Shown one piece after another: positions 16,569-23,282 of a stretch of 23,282 bases of DNA. Below the pieces are notes generated by a model that made no database searches, was not told where the DNA came from, and was given only the letters and a program-made list of their open reading frames with translations. A program made the position numbers and the translations under genes. Location: NCBI GenBank assembly GCA_002385265.1, contig DGDD01000288.1, positions 1 through 23,282 on the forward strand, in the 5' to 3' direction. Every line of letters begins with the position of its first letter. Position 1 is the stretch's first letter. The DNA comes from Chitinophagaceae bacterium UBA3961 (GTDB lineage Bacteria; Bacteroidota; Bacteroidia; Chitinophagales; Chitinophagaceae).

Positions 16569-16631
16569 GCCGCACTTTCGGAGAGACTAAACTTTTATAA
16601 TATACTATCAGCAAAACATAAAACTCAGCCT

Positions 16632-16683
16632 CTAATCTGTGTCAATCTTGTATCTAAAATCTGTGCTATTTGTGGTCAAAAAA
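16632..16683 (+). repeat. Interspersed module C, copy 2
   Basis: The 17-nt block CTAATCTGTGTCAATC-T (16632-16648) and the 22-nt block TGTGCTATTTGTGGTC plus A's (16662-16683) are identical to positions 4-20 and 30-51. It ends 25 nt before the start codon of the BNR protein gene and may supply promoter or leader sequence, which is speculative. Confidence 0.75.
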
Positions 16684-16708
16684 AGTCGAACTCCGTAACT
16701 TGCCTCCA

Positions 16709-18016
16709 ATGAACACCAAATCGGCTTATTTACTAATTACACTAATTGCATTTTTCAGCGTTTCATATTCACAACGTAACATAGATACCGTAACCACCTC
16801 CGCTTGGTCCTCCAATTCCATCAACACCGTCATATTCCGCAAGAACGCCCTCTATACCTTTAAAGACACTCAATTCATCGCTTATTATAACAGTAATGGA
16901 TATCTTGAATTAGGCAAAAGATTCATCCATAGCAAACAATGGACACTTGCAACCACTCCGTTCAAAGGCCACGTCACTGATGCACACAACAGCATCAGCA
17001 TCATTGTAGACGGCGAGGGCTATCTGCACGTATCTTGGGACCACCACGGTCATTCGCTTCACTATGCCCGTTCGAAAGCTCCGTTCTCTTTAGGATTGGA
17101 ATTGTTGAATACGATGGACGGTGTATTGGAGAAAACCGTTACTTACCCTGAGTTCTATTCCCTACCCAAAGGCGATCTCTTGTTTCTCTACCGCGATGGC
17201 TTTTCAGGTAATGGTTCGGTTGTACTTAAACGGTATTTATTGAAAGAAAAGCGTTGGACCACAGTTCATCAAAATTTGATCGATGGTGAAGGAAAGAGAA
17301 GTGCGTATTGGCAAGCGAATGTAGACAGATTTGGCGGCGTTCATTTAAGTTGGGTTTGGAGAGAATCGGCCGATGTATCGAGCAACCACGATCTCTGTTA
17401 TGCTTACTCGCCTGATGGAGGGTTCAATTGGCAGCACTCTAAAGGACAACCGTACAAGATCCCCATCAACGAACAAACTGCTGAACTACTCGTGCACATT
17501 CCGGAAAAATCGGAATTGATCAATCAAACTTCTTTGTTTGCCTTAAGCAAGCAAGCGGTATTTATAGCGGGGTATTGGAAGGGCGAAAAGGATTCGGTGC
17601 CGCAGTATCAATTGGTGACCAATGTAAGTGGAGTTTGGAAAACGATATCGGGAACTTTCCGAAAAACCGATTTCAGTTTATCGGGCGTGGGCACCAAACA
17701 AATCCCCATTTCGAGGCCTCAAGTGGTGGCCATTTCTCGAAACGATCGTTACCATGTATGGATCATTTTTCGGGATCAGGCTTACGGCAACCGGCCAATG
17801 GCAGCCTTCGTGAATCTAAAAGATCCAAAGCATTGGAAATTACAATCACTCGCCCACTTGGATCTAGGTTATTGGGAACCCTGTTTGGATCCGGCTTTAT
17901 GGAGCGAGAAGGGTGTATTGAGTTTGTTTTTGCAACACACGGAGCAGGCTGATAATGAGGGAATTAAATTAGTGGCGGAAACTTCTGTCGGGGTATTGAG
18001 TGTAAAATTAAGATAG
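16709..18016 (+). CDS. Secreted BNR_4-type propeller protein
   Basis: A 435-residue protein with a signal peptide (MNTKSAYLLITLIAFFSVSYSQ). The mature part resembles BNR_4 repeat proteins: DAHNSISIIVDGEGYLHVSW followed by DHHGHSLHYARS, DRFGGVHLSWVWR and AYSPDGGFNW are typical blade motifs of a seven-bladed propeller. Related folds include polysaccharide lyases of the PL24/PL25 kind, in which a His near the first blade is catalytic, so carbohydrate binding or cleavage is a reasonable guess. The frame opens at a TTG (16670) inside repeat module C, but the ATG at 16709 starts the signal peptide and is preferred. No SusCD pair or other polysaccharide-utilisation genes are adjacent. It is likely monocistronic. 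Confidence 0.8.
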   Translation: MNTKSAYLLITLIAFFSVSYSQRNIDTVTTSAWSSNSINTVIFRKNALYTFKDTQFIAYYNSNGYLELGKRFIHSKQWTLATTPFKGHVTDAHNSISIIVDGEGYLHVSWDHHGHSLHYARSKAPFSLGLELLNTMDGVLEKTVTYPEFYSLPKGDLLFLYRDGFSGNGSVVLKRYLLKEKRWTTVHQNLIDGEGKRSAYWQANVDRFGGVHLSWVWRESADVSSNHDLCYAYSPDGGFNWQHSKGQPYKIPINEQTAELLVHIPEKSELINQTSLFALSKQAVFIAGYWKGEKDSVPQYQLVTNVSGVWKTISGTFRKTDFSLSGVGTKQIPISRPQVVAISRNDRYHVWIIFRDQAYGNRPMAAFVNLKDPKHWKLQSLAHLDLGYWEPCLDPALWSEKGVLSLFLQHTEQADNEGIKLVAETSVGVLSVKLR

Positions 18017-18026
18017 ACATGTTAGG

Positions 18027-18200
18027 TTCACCGCGGAGGTCAACGTTGCGAGCCGTCGCGTACTTTGTTTCTTTGCGGTAGAGGGAAATAATCGAAATCT
18101 TTGGTCTATTCTTCACCGCGGAGTCCGCAAAGTGCCGCAAAGAAGTCGCAGCGTTCTTTTTTTACCGCAGCGGCGCAGCGATCGCAGCGTTTTCGCAGCG
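18027..18200 (+). repeat. Interspersed module B copy 3 plus tail fragment of module A
   Basis: The first part (18027-18088) is module B, with a 31-nt perfect match to the inverse of 8277-8307. The second part (18112-18200) begins TTCACCGCGGAGTCCGCAAA, very like 10278-10320 in copy R3, and ends in alternating GCAGCG units, but it lacks the GGGCCGTTTGTG core. It starts 11 nt after the BNR gene stop. Confidence 0.75.
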
Positions 18201-18272
18201 CTGGCATTCTCTCTGTATTTCCTCGTTCCTCGTCTCCTCTTATCCTCGTTCCTGTATTCCCGCTGTTTCATT

Positions 18273-18293
18273 ATTAATTATTAATTATTAATT
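18273..18293. repeat. Three perfect ATTAATT tandem units
   Basis: Three consecutive 7-nt copies lie between the repeat tail and a pyrimidine tract upstream of yebC. The gap 18017-18385 is thus filled by module B, the module A tail, a C/T-rich stretch, this repeat, a second C/T-rich stretch and the yebC promoter. Confidence 0.8.
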
Positions 18294-18343
18294 AGCCCCC
18301 CCCTCTTCCTCCCCTTGTTCTTTCTCTTCTTCCTTTCTTTCCT

Positions 18344-18351
18344 TACCTTTG
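18344..18351 (+). promoter_or_regulatory. Putative -7 element for yebC
   Basis: TACCTTTG matches the Bacteroidota consensus TAnnTTTG exactly, 34 nt before the ATG. It sits at the end of a C/T-rich stretch (18295-18350) that contains no TTTG at the optimal -33 spacing. Confidence 0.55.
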
Positions 18352-18385
18352 TACCCCCTAAAAAAGGAACCAAAAACAAGTTACT

Positions 18386-19108
18386 ATGGGACGGATTTTT
18401 GAAGTACGTAAAGCCAGTATGTTCGCCCGCTGGGACCGCATGGCGAAACAGTTCACTAGAATTGGTAAAGAGATTGCGATTGCCGTTAAAGCCGGCGGAC
18501 CTGATCCCGCTACCAATGCAGCCCTGCGTCGTTGCTTTCAGAACGCGAAGAGTGCCAACATGCCTAAAGACCGTGTAGAAGCGGCCATTAAGCGTGCGAT
18601 GGGTAAGGAAATGGACAACTATGAGGAGATTCTTTACGAAGGATATGCACCTCACGGAGTGGCCTTATTGGTGGAAACTGCTACCGACAACCACGTTCGT
18701 ACCGTAGCCAACGTTAAAAGTCATTTCAATAAAGGCGGTGGTGCCTTGGGTAATAGCGGAAGCGTATCGTTTCAGTTCAAAAAAATGGGTGTTTTCAAAT
18801 TGAAGCCCGAGGGTTTGAATGCGGAGGATTTGGAGTTGGAATTGATCGATTTTGGTTTGGAAGAATTGGGAGAAGGCAGTGGTGAGAATGGTGAAACCAT
18901 TTTAGTGTTGCGTTGCGCCTTTACCGATTTCGGTAACCTGCAAAAAGCATTGGAAGAAAGAAGCCTTACTCCAATTAGCGCTGAATTGGAATGGATCCCC
19001 ACCACTACAGTTCCTTTAACCGATGAACAAGCGGAAGATGTAAGTAAACTCATTGAACGCTTGGAGCAAGATGATGACGTGCAGAAGGTGTTTCATAATA
19101 TGGGATAG
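18386..19108 (+). CDS. yebC: YebC/PmpR family translation/regulatory protein
   Basis: A 240-residue member of the YebC/TACO1 family. The N-terminal helical domain runs through [19 protein letters not shown] and [12 protein letters not shown] to [21 protein letters not shown] (about 12-72). The central segment [23 protein letters not shown] and the [17 protein letters not shown] motif (about 115-131) are hallmark sequences. The start [13 protein letters not shown] replaces the AGHSKW start of proteobacterial members, as in other Bacteroidota. YebC proteins were long called transcription regulators; recent work shows that several act on the ribosome to relieve stalling at proline-rich sequences. 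The dcc gene follows 81 nt later, separated by a hairpin-forming repeat. Confidence 0.95.
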   Translation: MGRIFEVRKASMFARWDRMAKQFTRIGKEIAIAVKAGGPDPATNAALRRCFQNAKSANMPKDRVEAAIKRAMGKEMDNYEEILYEGYAPHGVALLVETATDNHVRTVANVKSHFNKGGGALGNSGSVSFQFKKMGVFKLKPEGLNAEDLELELIDFGLEELGEGSGENGETILVLRCAFTDFGNLQKALEERSLTPISAELEWIPTTTVPLTDEQAEDVSKLIERLEQDDDVQKVFHNMG

Positions 19109-19112
19109 GTAA

Positions 19113-19177
19113 AGGCATTAGGCTTTAGGCTTTGGGCTTTAGGTAATCTGCCTAAGGCCTAATAACCTAAAGCCTAA
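19113..19177 (+). repeat. Hairpin-forming TTAGGC repeat between yebC and the DCC gene
   Basis: A perfect 12-bp inverted repeat, TTAGGCTTTAGG (19118-19129) with CCTAAAGCCTAA (19166-19177), encloses a second pairing, GGCTTTAGG (19135-19143) with CCTAAGGCC (19151-19159, one mismatch), leaving a short loop. It consists of the heptad units of module A without its core. It has no T-tract, so an ordinary terminator is unlikely; it may be a relic or an RNA structure in the transcript. Confidence 0.75.
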
Positions 19178-19189
19178 GAGCTAAAAAAT

Positions 19190-19585
19190 ATGGAAAAAAT
19201 TGTTCTCTTCGACGGTGTCTGCAACCTGTGCAACTCAAGTGTACAGTTTATTATCAAACACGATAAGAAGGGGCAGTTTTTGTTCGGATCACTTCAAGGA
19301 AATTACGGGCAAGAAACACTTCGCAAATTTAACATGCCCACGAACGAGTTCAACTCCTTTATGTTATTGGAAGATGGTAAGCTCTATACAAAGAGCACCG
19401 GTGCTTTGCGGATGCTGAGGCACTTGGGTGGAGCTTGGAGCTTGCTTTATGCGTTTATTATTGTGCCGAAGTTCATTAGAGATGGAGTGTACAATTGGGT
19501 GGCCAAAAACAGGTACAAATGGTTTGGAAAGAAAGAGGCTTGTTGGCTGCCTACACCGGATTTGAAGGCGAGGTTTCTTGATTAG
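19190..19585 (+). CDS. DCC-family (DUF393) thiol-disulfide oxidoreductase-like protein
   Basis: A 131-residue protein with the family motif FDGVCNLCN: D8, C11 and C14. The CxxC pair at the N-terminus and the hydrophobic C-terminal segment (GGAWSLLYAFIIVPKFIRDGVYNWVA, about 80-105) match DUF393 proteins, which are predicted to have a thioredoxin-like fold. The conserved tail motif NRYKWFGKKEACWLP is also present. The biochemical role is not established; a redox function is predicted from the cysteines. The ATG at 19190 directly follows the repeat hairpin, so it may be co-transcribed with yebC or have a promoter within the repeat. Confidence 0.9.
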   Translation: MEKIVLFDGVCNLCNSSVQFIIKHDKKGQFLFGSLQGNYGQETLRKFNMPTNEFNSFMLLEDGKLYTKSTGALRMLRHLGGAWSLLYAFIIVPKFIRDGVYNWVAKNRYKWFGKKEACWLPTPDLKARFLD

Positions 19586-19590
19586 AGTTT

Positions 19591-19694
19591 TTCACCGCAG
19601 AGAGCGCAGAGACCGCGAAGGAGTCGCAAAGTTATTTCCAGTTACGAAGCGCATTTCTACTTTTAAACACGAACGGCCCAAAGCCTAATGCCCA
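19591..19694 (-). repeat. Interspersed module A, copy R8 (inverted)
   Basis: The reverse complement reads TTAGGCTTTGGGCCGTTCG, then a GCGCTTCGTAACTGGAAATA block and tail units CTTTGCG, CTCTGCG and CTCTGCGGTGAA. It lies in the convergent gap between the DCC gene and the small membrane protein gene. The adjoining 19695-19733 is a degenerate CTAAAA-type run. Confidence 0.75.
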
Positions 19695-19737
19695 ACAACT
19701 AAAACTCAAAAACTAAAAAACTTAAAACTTACTACCT

Positions 19738-20067
19738 CTACACTTCCTTATACCTCTCCTCCTCAGTAAAGTCACTCACCTTCTTCCCCTCTTCTACTAC
19801 TCGCTTAATAATTTTCTTCCAGCGCTTTTCATTGCTGTTCCAACTATAGATGCAATAAATTAAAGTGAGAGTGAAACTGATGGCGGGAATGGTTACTAAT
19901 ATAGGAAGTGGAGGCAGTCCAAATTTTATCATCGACATCAGGAAGAACACTCCGATACTTCCTACAATGGTGCCTACAGAAAGATACAATCCAAAATAAG
20001 ATCCTTTTCCTCCTTTTCGCTGGATGTCCCAGTTACGTATAAATCGAACTTCTTCCGTCGTCAACAT
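19738..20067 (-). CDS. Small two-helix membrane protein, unknown function
   Basis: A 109-residue protein with two hydrophobic helices (about residues 27-46 and 53-74) and basic/acidic ends (N-terminal LTTEEVRFIRNWDIQRKGGKG, C-terminal KKIIKRVVEEGKKVSDFTEEERYKEV). No family is recognised. The frame can start at TTG 20073, but the ATG at 20067 follows the upstream stop with a 2-nt gap (TGA-TC-ATG), which suggests translational coupling to the PhzF-like gene. It is the last gene of the three-gene minus-strand operon; no hairpin terminator is evident, and copy R8 follows. Confidence 0.7.
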   Translation of the reverse strand: MLTTEEVRFIRNWDIQRKGGKGSYFGLYLSVGTIVGSIGVFFLMSMIKFGLPPLPILVTIPAISFTLTLIYCIYSWNSNEKRWKKIIKRVVEEGKKVSDFTEEERYKEV

Positions 20068-20069
20068 GA

Positions 20070-20864
20070 TCAAATTTTTATAGTGGCCTTCATATAACTA
20101 ACACAAGTACCGCACATCAAAACACGTTCTTCATTCAATTGTTCACAAATTAAATCGCCTACCCGCGCACTTAATTGTTTGGCAATCATTCTCGACTTTC
20201 CCAATCGCTCGCTCCAATAAGGGATCAATTGTGAATGCGCTGAGCCTGTTACCGGATCTTCGTCAATACCGGCGGTGGGGGCAAAAAAGCGCGATACAAA
20301 ATCAACCGAATCGCCCGGTGCCGTAATCACTACAAAAGTGCCGATTTGTCTGAGTAAGCTAAAATTAGGTTTGCAATTGATCACAGCGGCTTCATTTTCG
20401 AGCACCACAATGATCTCTCTGTATTTTAGAACCTGTTGAATGGCTACCCCACCCAAGGCTTCTGCTAACTGTGATGGATAATCGTGATAAGGCCCCGGCT
20501 TCCAGCTTGGGAAATCCATTTCCAAAATCCCCTTCGATTTTTTCACTACCAATGGGCCACTCTTCGAATCAAAAACGATCTTCTTTTTTTCCCAACCCAA
20601 TTCTTCAAAAATTACATGGGCAGAAGCAAGCGTGGCATGACCACACAAATTTATTTCCAATGTAGGGGTGAACCAACGGATATCAAAATCAATTCCTTTT
20701 TTCTCTGAGGGAACAAAAAACACGGTTTCTGCCAAGTTATGCTCCATGGCCATATTTTGCATCAATGCATCGGGAAGCCATTTCTTCAATGGAATAACAG
20801 ATGCCGGATTACCGCCAAAAACATGATCGGTAAATGCATCAACATGATAAGCCGTAAGTTTCAT
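20070..20864 (-). CDS. PhzF-family isomerase/epimerase-like protein
   Basis: A 264-residue protein of the PhzF (phenazine biosynthesis-like) family, a duplicated diaminopimelate epimerase fold. The conserved catalytic Glu is E46 (EHNLAETVFF), followed by CGHATLA (74-80) and DPVTGSAH (203-210), the ligand-binding loops of PhzF. Members isomerise or cyclise small amino-acid-like substrates; most are not phenazine enzymes and no phz genes are here. It starts 10 nt after the E1 alpha/beta stop and overlaps nothing. The 2-nt gap to the next gene makes a single transcript likely. The substrate is unknown. Confidence 0.93.
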   Translation of the reverse strand: MKLTAYHVDAFTDHVFGGNPASVIPLKKWLPDALMQNMAMEHNLAETVFFVPSEKKGIDFDIRWFTPTLEINLCGHATLASAHVIFEELGWEKKKIVFDSKSGPLVVKKSKGILEMDFPSWKPGPYHDYPSQLAEALGGVAIQQVLKYREIIVVLENEAAVINCKPNFSLLRQIGTFVVITAPGDSVDFVSRFFAPTAGIDEDPVTGSAHSQLIPYWSERLGKSRMIAKQLSARVGDLICEQLNEERVLMCGTCVSYMKATIKI

Positions 20865-20874
20865 GAGATTAGTT

Positions 20875-23268
20875 TTATTCTTGCATCATAGAGCGAATCT
20901 CGTCTACAATTTGCTCCATATTGGGTTTGCTGAAATAGTCGCCATCGCTGCCATAACTTGGACGGTGGTGTTGTCCGCTGATGGTGCGAGGAGCTACATC
21001 CAACCAACGATAACCGCCCTGCTCTTCCATTACTTTGTTGTACATGTAAGCAGTAGCGCCGCCGGGCACATCCTCATCAATAAAAGCAATTCTATTTGTT
21101 TTCTTAAGCGAGTCTAAAATCTTGTGATAACGATCGAAAGGCAACAAAGTCTGAACGTCAATTACTTCACAACTAATACCGATTTTCTCCAATACTTCTG
21201 CCGCTTCCAATACAATTCTTAATGTAGAACCGTAACTCACCAAAGTTACATCATACCCTTCTCTTACAATTTCAGGTACACCTAATGGAACTTTATACTC
21301 TAATAAATTAGAAGGCAATTTTTCTTTCAAACGATAGCCATTCAAACATTCTACGATGATGGCCGGATCGTTTCCACCCAATACTGTATTGTACATGCCC
21401 AAAGCCTGCACCATATTTCTCGGAACGCAAATGTGCAAGCCTCTCAAAGAAGCAAGCATCAAGGCCATTGGTGAACCACTATGCCAAATACCTTCCAATC
21501 GGTGACCGCGCGTTCTTACAATGATTGGAGCAGCTTGTCTACCCTTGCTTCTCCAATGCAGCGTAGCAGCATCATCGGTCAAAGGTTGCAAACCGTATAC
21601 GAGGTAATCTAAGTACTGAATTTCAGCGATGGGTTTCAAACCGCGGATCGACATACCAATGCCTTGACCCATAATGGCCAATTCACGAATGCCACTGTCG
21701 AAAATTCGGTTCTCTCCATGTTTGGCTTGCAGCCCTGCAAAACCTTGGTTTACGTCGCCAATTTTTCCAAGGTCTTCACCAAAAGCAAATACTTTATCGT
21801 TGTTGGCAAACAGCGTGTCGAAATAACGATTCAACACTTCATAGCCATTCAACATAGGAGCATCGGGAGCAAACTCCAATTCGGTTCCTTCAACCAATAG
21901 TGGACTGTTAGGCGCTTCACTATAAAGATGAGAACCGTAGTATTTGTATCCTTCTGCTTTTAATTCATTGAAATAGGCATTGGCTTCGTCTTTTGCAGAG
22001 CAAGCAGGTGAAGCTATGCAGGCCGCATGCAGTGTAGACAATACATCTTTGCGAATGGGTTCTCTATTGATCGCCAATTTTTGTTTGATGACTTGCAAGG
22101 CTTCAGACTCTTCACCGCTGGCTTCAATCATTCGATCGAGCAAAGCATGTGTTCTCGTCACTTGTTCCTGAATTGGTTTGAAGAAAGCATCCCATGCGCG
22201 AGCCTTGCTTTCACGAACCATTTCTTTGGCTGCTAATTCTATATCATTCAATTCATCTTCGGCAGCCAATTCATTCTCTAAAATCCATTCACGCATTTTC
22301 TTGTTGCCATCCCACTCACGTTCCCAGGTCAATCGCTCAGGAGTCTTATAACGCTCATGACTACCCGATGTACTATGACCTTGAGGTTGTGTTACTTCTT
22401 CAACATGGAACAAGGCTGGAACATGCGTATCGCGGATCTTTTGAATACCCGCTTCGAACACTTCGCACATGCCGGCATAATCCCAGGCTTTCACTTTATA
22501 AATATCAATACCGTTGGTTCCATTTTCGCGTTGCAATCCTTTCATTGCTTCGGAGATAGATCCTTTGGTAGTTTGAACATGTTTTGGAACAGAGATACCG
22601 TATCCATCGTCCCACACAAAGAAGGCGATGGGCACTTGCATAACTCCGGCAGCATTCACGGTTTCCCAGAAATGACCTTCTGAAGTGGAAGCATCGCCAG
22701 TGGTACAGAATGCAATTTCATTCCCATTGTTGCTGAGGTGGTTGAATTTCTTCAATCGCGGTTCGTTTCTAAACATTTTAGAAGCAAGGGCCAAGCCCAG
22801 TGCTCTGGGAACTTGCGCGGCTGTGGGGGCCATTCCCGACGTAATGTTTTTACGATTTACTTGATCCAAGAATTCACCATCGGCACCAATAAGTGGTGAT
22901 GCGAAATGTGAGTTCATTTGACGTCCGGCGCTATGAGGGTCATGCGCTTCATTCGGATCGGCATATAATTGAGCAAAAAATTCTTGAACGGTGGCTACTC
23001 CGGTTGCGAAAGCGAAGGTTTGGTCGCGGTAATAGCCGGTCAGGAAATCGCCCGGTTTAAAAAATTTGGCGGCGGCCACTTGAGCCAATTCTTTTCCGTC
23101 GCCGAAAATGCCGAATTTGGCCTTCCCAGTGAGCACTTCTTTTCGGCCTAATAAGCTCGTTTCACGGCTTTCGCACACTAAACGATAATCATTGAGAACT
23201 TCGGCACGAAAATTTTCATATGATAATTTTTCATTAACCATCCATTCCTGTGTTGAAGTGATTTCCAT
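20875..23268 (-). CDS. Fused E1 alpha/beta subunit, 2-oxoacid dehydrogenase (branched-chain type)
   Basis: A 797-residue thiamine diphosphate enzyme joining the E1 alpha (about 1-390) and beta (about 470-797) subunits of a 2-oxoacid dehydrogenase complex, with a helical linker between. Alpha shows GYYRDQ (78-83), the ThDP/Mg loop GDAS...WDDGYGIS (191-225) and the phospho-loop GHSTSGSHERY (297-307). Beta shows FGEDLG (496-501), with the ThDP-activating Glu, and WHSGSP (595-600). The usual Asn of the GDG...NN ThDP motif is Asp here, which I believe occurs in this fused subfamily but could not verify. Branched-chain (2-oxoisovalerate) rather than pyruvate specificity is the likelier guess. The E2 and E3 genes are not in the window. 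The next genes are phzF-like and a small membrane gene. M10 is an alternative start. Confidence 0.92.
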   Translation of the reverse strand: MEITSTQEWMVNEKLSYENFRAEVLNDYRLVCESRETSLLGRKEVLTGKAKFGIFGDGKELAQVAAAKFFKPGDFLTGYYRDQTFAFATGVATVQEFFAQLYADPNEAHDPHSAGRQMNSHFASPLIGADGEFLDQVNRKNITSGMAPTAAQVPRALGLALASKMFRNEPRLKKFNHLSNNGNEIAFCTTGDASTSEGHFWETVNAAGVMQVPIAFFVWDDGYGISVPKHVQTTKGSISEAMKGLQRENGTNGIDIYKVKAWDYAGMCEVFEAGIQKIRDTHVPALFHVEEVTQPQGHSTSGSHERYKTPERLTWEREWDGNKKMREWILENELAAEDELNDIELAAKEMVRESKARAWDAFFKPIQEQVTRTHALLDRMIEASGEESEALQVIKQKLAINREPIRKDVLSTLHAACIASPACSAKDEANAYFNELKAEGYKYYGSHLYSEAPNSPLLVEGTELEFAPDAPMLNGYEVLNRYFDTLFANNDKVFAFGEDLGKIGDVNQGFAGLQAKHGENRIFDSGIRELAIMGQGIGMSIRGLKPIAEIQYLDYLVYGLQPLTDDAATLHWRSKGRQAAPIIVRTRGHRLEGIWHSGSPMALMLASLRGLHICVPRNMVQALGMYNTVLGGNDPAIIVECLNGYRLKEKLPSNLLEYKVPLGVPEIVREGYDVTLVSYGSTLRIVLEAAEVLEKIGISCEVIDVQTLLPFDRYHKILDSLKKTNRIAFIDEDVPGGATAYMYNKVMEEQGGYRWLDVAPRTISGQHHRPSYGSDGDYFSKPNMEQIVDEIRSMMQE

Positions 23269-23272
23269 GGCG

Positions 23273-23280
23273 CAAAAATA
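23273..23280 (-). promoter_or_regulatory. Putative -7 element for the E1 alpha/beta operon
   Basis: On the minus strand TATTTTTG matches TAnnTTTG and ends only 4 nt before the annotated ATG (23268). The transcript would be leaderless or nearly so, or the true start is M10 (ATG at 23241). The -33 region lies beyond the window. Confidence 0.45.
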
Positions 23281-23282
23281 AG

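Noticed and set aside
16600..16612. TATAAT-like sequence as a promoter for the BNR gene
   Set aside because: The Bacteroidota primary sigma factor uses a TAnnTTTG element; the AT-rich match is easily due to chance and lacks a -35 partner.
16485..16712. Short plus-strand frame before the BNR gene
   Set aside because: It is made of repeat modules A and C, with no protein-like features.
8138..19694. CRISPR array
   Set aside because: The repeat copies are kilobases apart, diverged and in both orientations, with genes between them and no regular spacers.

Overview
The window looks like chromosome from a member of the Bacteroidota, most likely close to Chitinophagaceae. The clues are the BlaI/M56 pair whose peptidase carries SusC-plug-like modules, a fused E1 alpha/beta 2-oxoacid dehydrogenase, a Bacteroidota-style YebC N-terminus, a BNR_4-type secreted propeller, near absence of Shine-Dalgarno sequences, and several exact matches to the TAnnTTTG -7 promoter element. 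Family assignments come from reading motifs; no database search was possible.

Layout. Positions 1-5405 hold six minus-strand genes that look accessory. They encode a small membrane protein, a secreted protein of unknown role, a HEPN-like protein with an RNxxxH motif, a lipoprotein, a proteasome-fold (Ntn-hydrolase-like) protein with a potential N-terminal serine nucleophile, and a GIY-YIG/DUF4357 protein. Most are well separated and, by eye, more AT-rich than the genes to the right. Positions 5566-8116 form a BlaI-M56 regulatory pair with two tandem operator-like palindromes upstream and a strong terminator downstream. A secreted thioredoxin-fold gene (8342-8857) follows, lying between inverted copies of an interspersed repeat. 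Malate dehydrogenase (9173-10102) comes next. Then come a four-gene minus-strand operon (DAACS symporter, DedA, MFS transporter, family 9 glycosyltransferase; 14621 down to 10402) and a divergent APC amino acid permease (14789-16369). The right end has a secreted BNR propeller protein, YebC, a DCC-family protein, and a minus-strand operon of fused E1 alpha/beta dehydrogenase, PhzF-like protein and a small membrane protein.

From about 8.1 kb rightward, most of the larger intergenic gaps are filled by a modular repeat family. Module A starts with degenerate TTAGGCT units, passes through a GGGCCGTTTGTG-like core and ends in a CGCTGCGG-rich tail. Module B is built around GCGTACTTTGTTTCTTTGCG. Module C is a short AATCTGTGTCAATC...GTGGTCAAAAAA element, one copy of which opens the window. 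No transposase, integrase, tRNA, rRNA or CRISPR array is visible.

The most interesting points are the repeat family (including a near-perfect inverted pair around the thioredoxin gene), the paired BlaI operators driving an M56 protein with no beta-lactam sensor domain, and the Ser1-type proteasome-fold protein.
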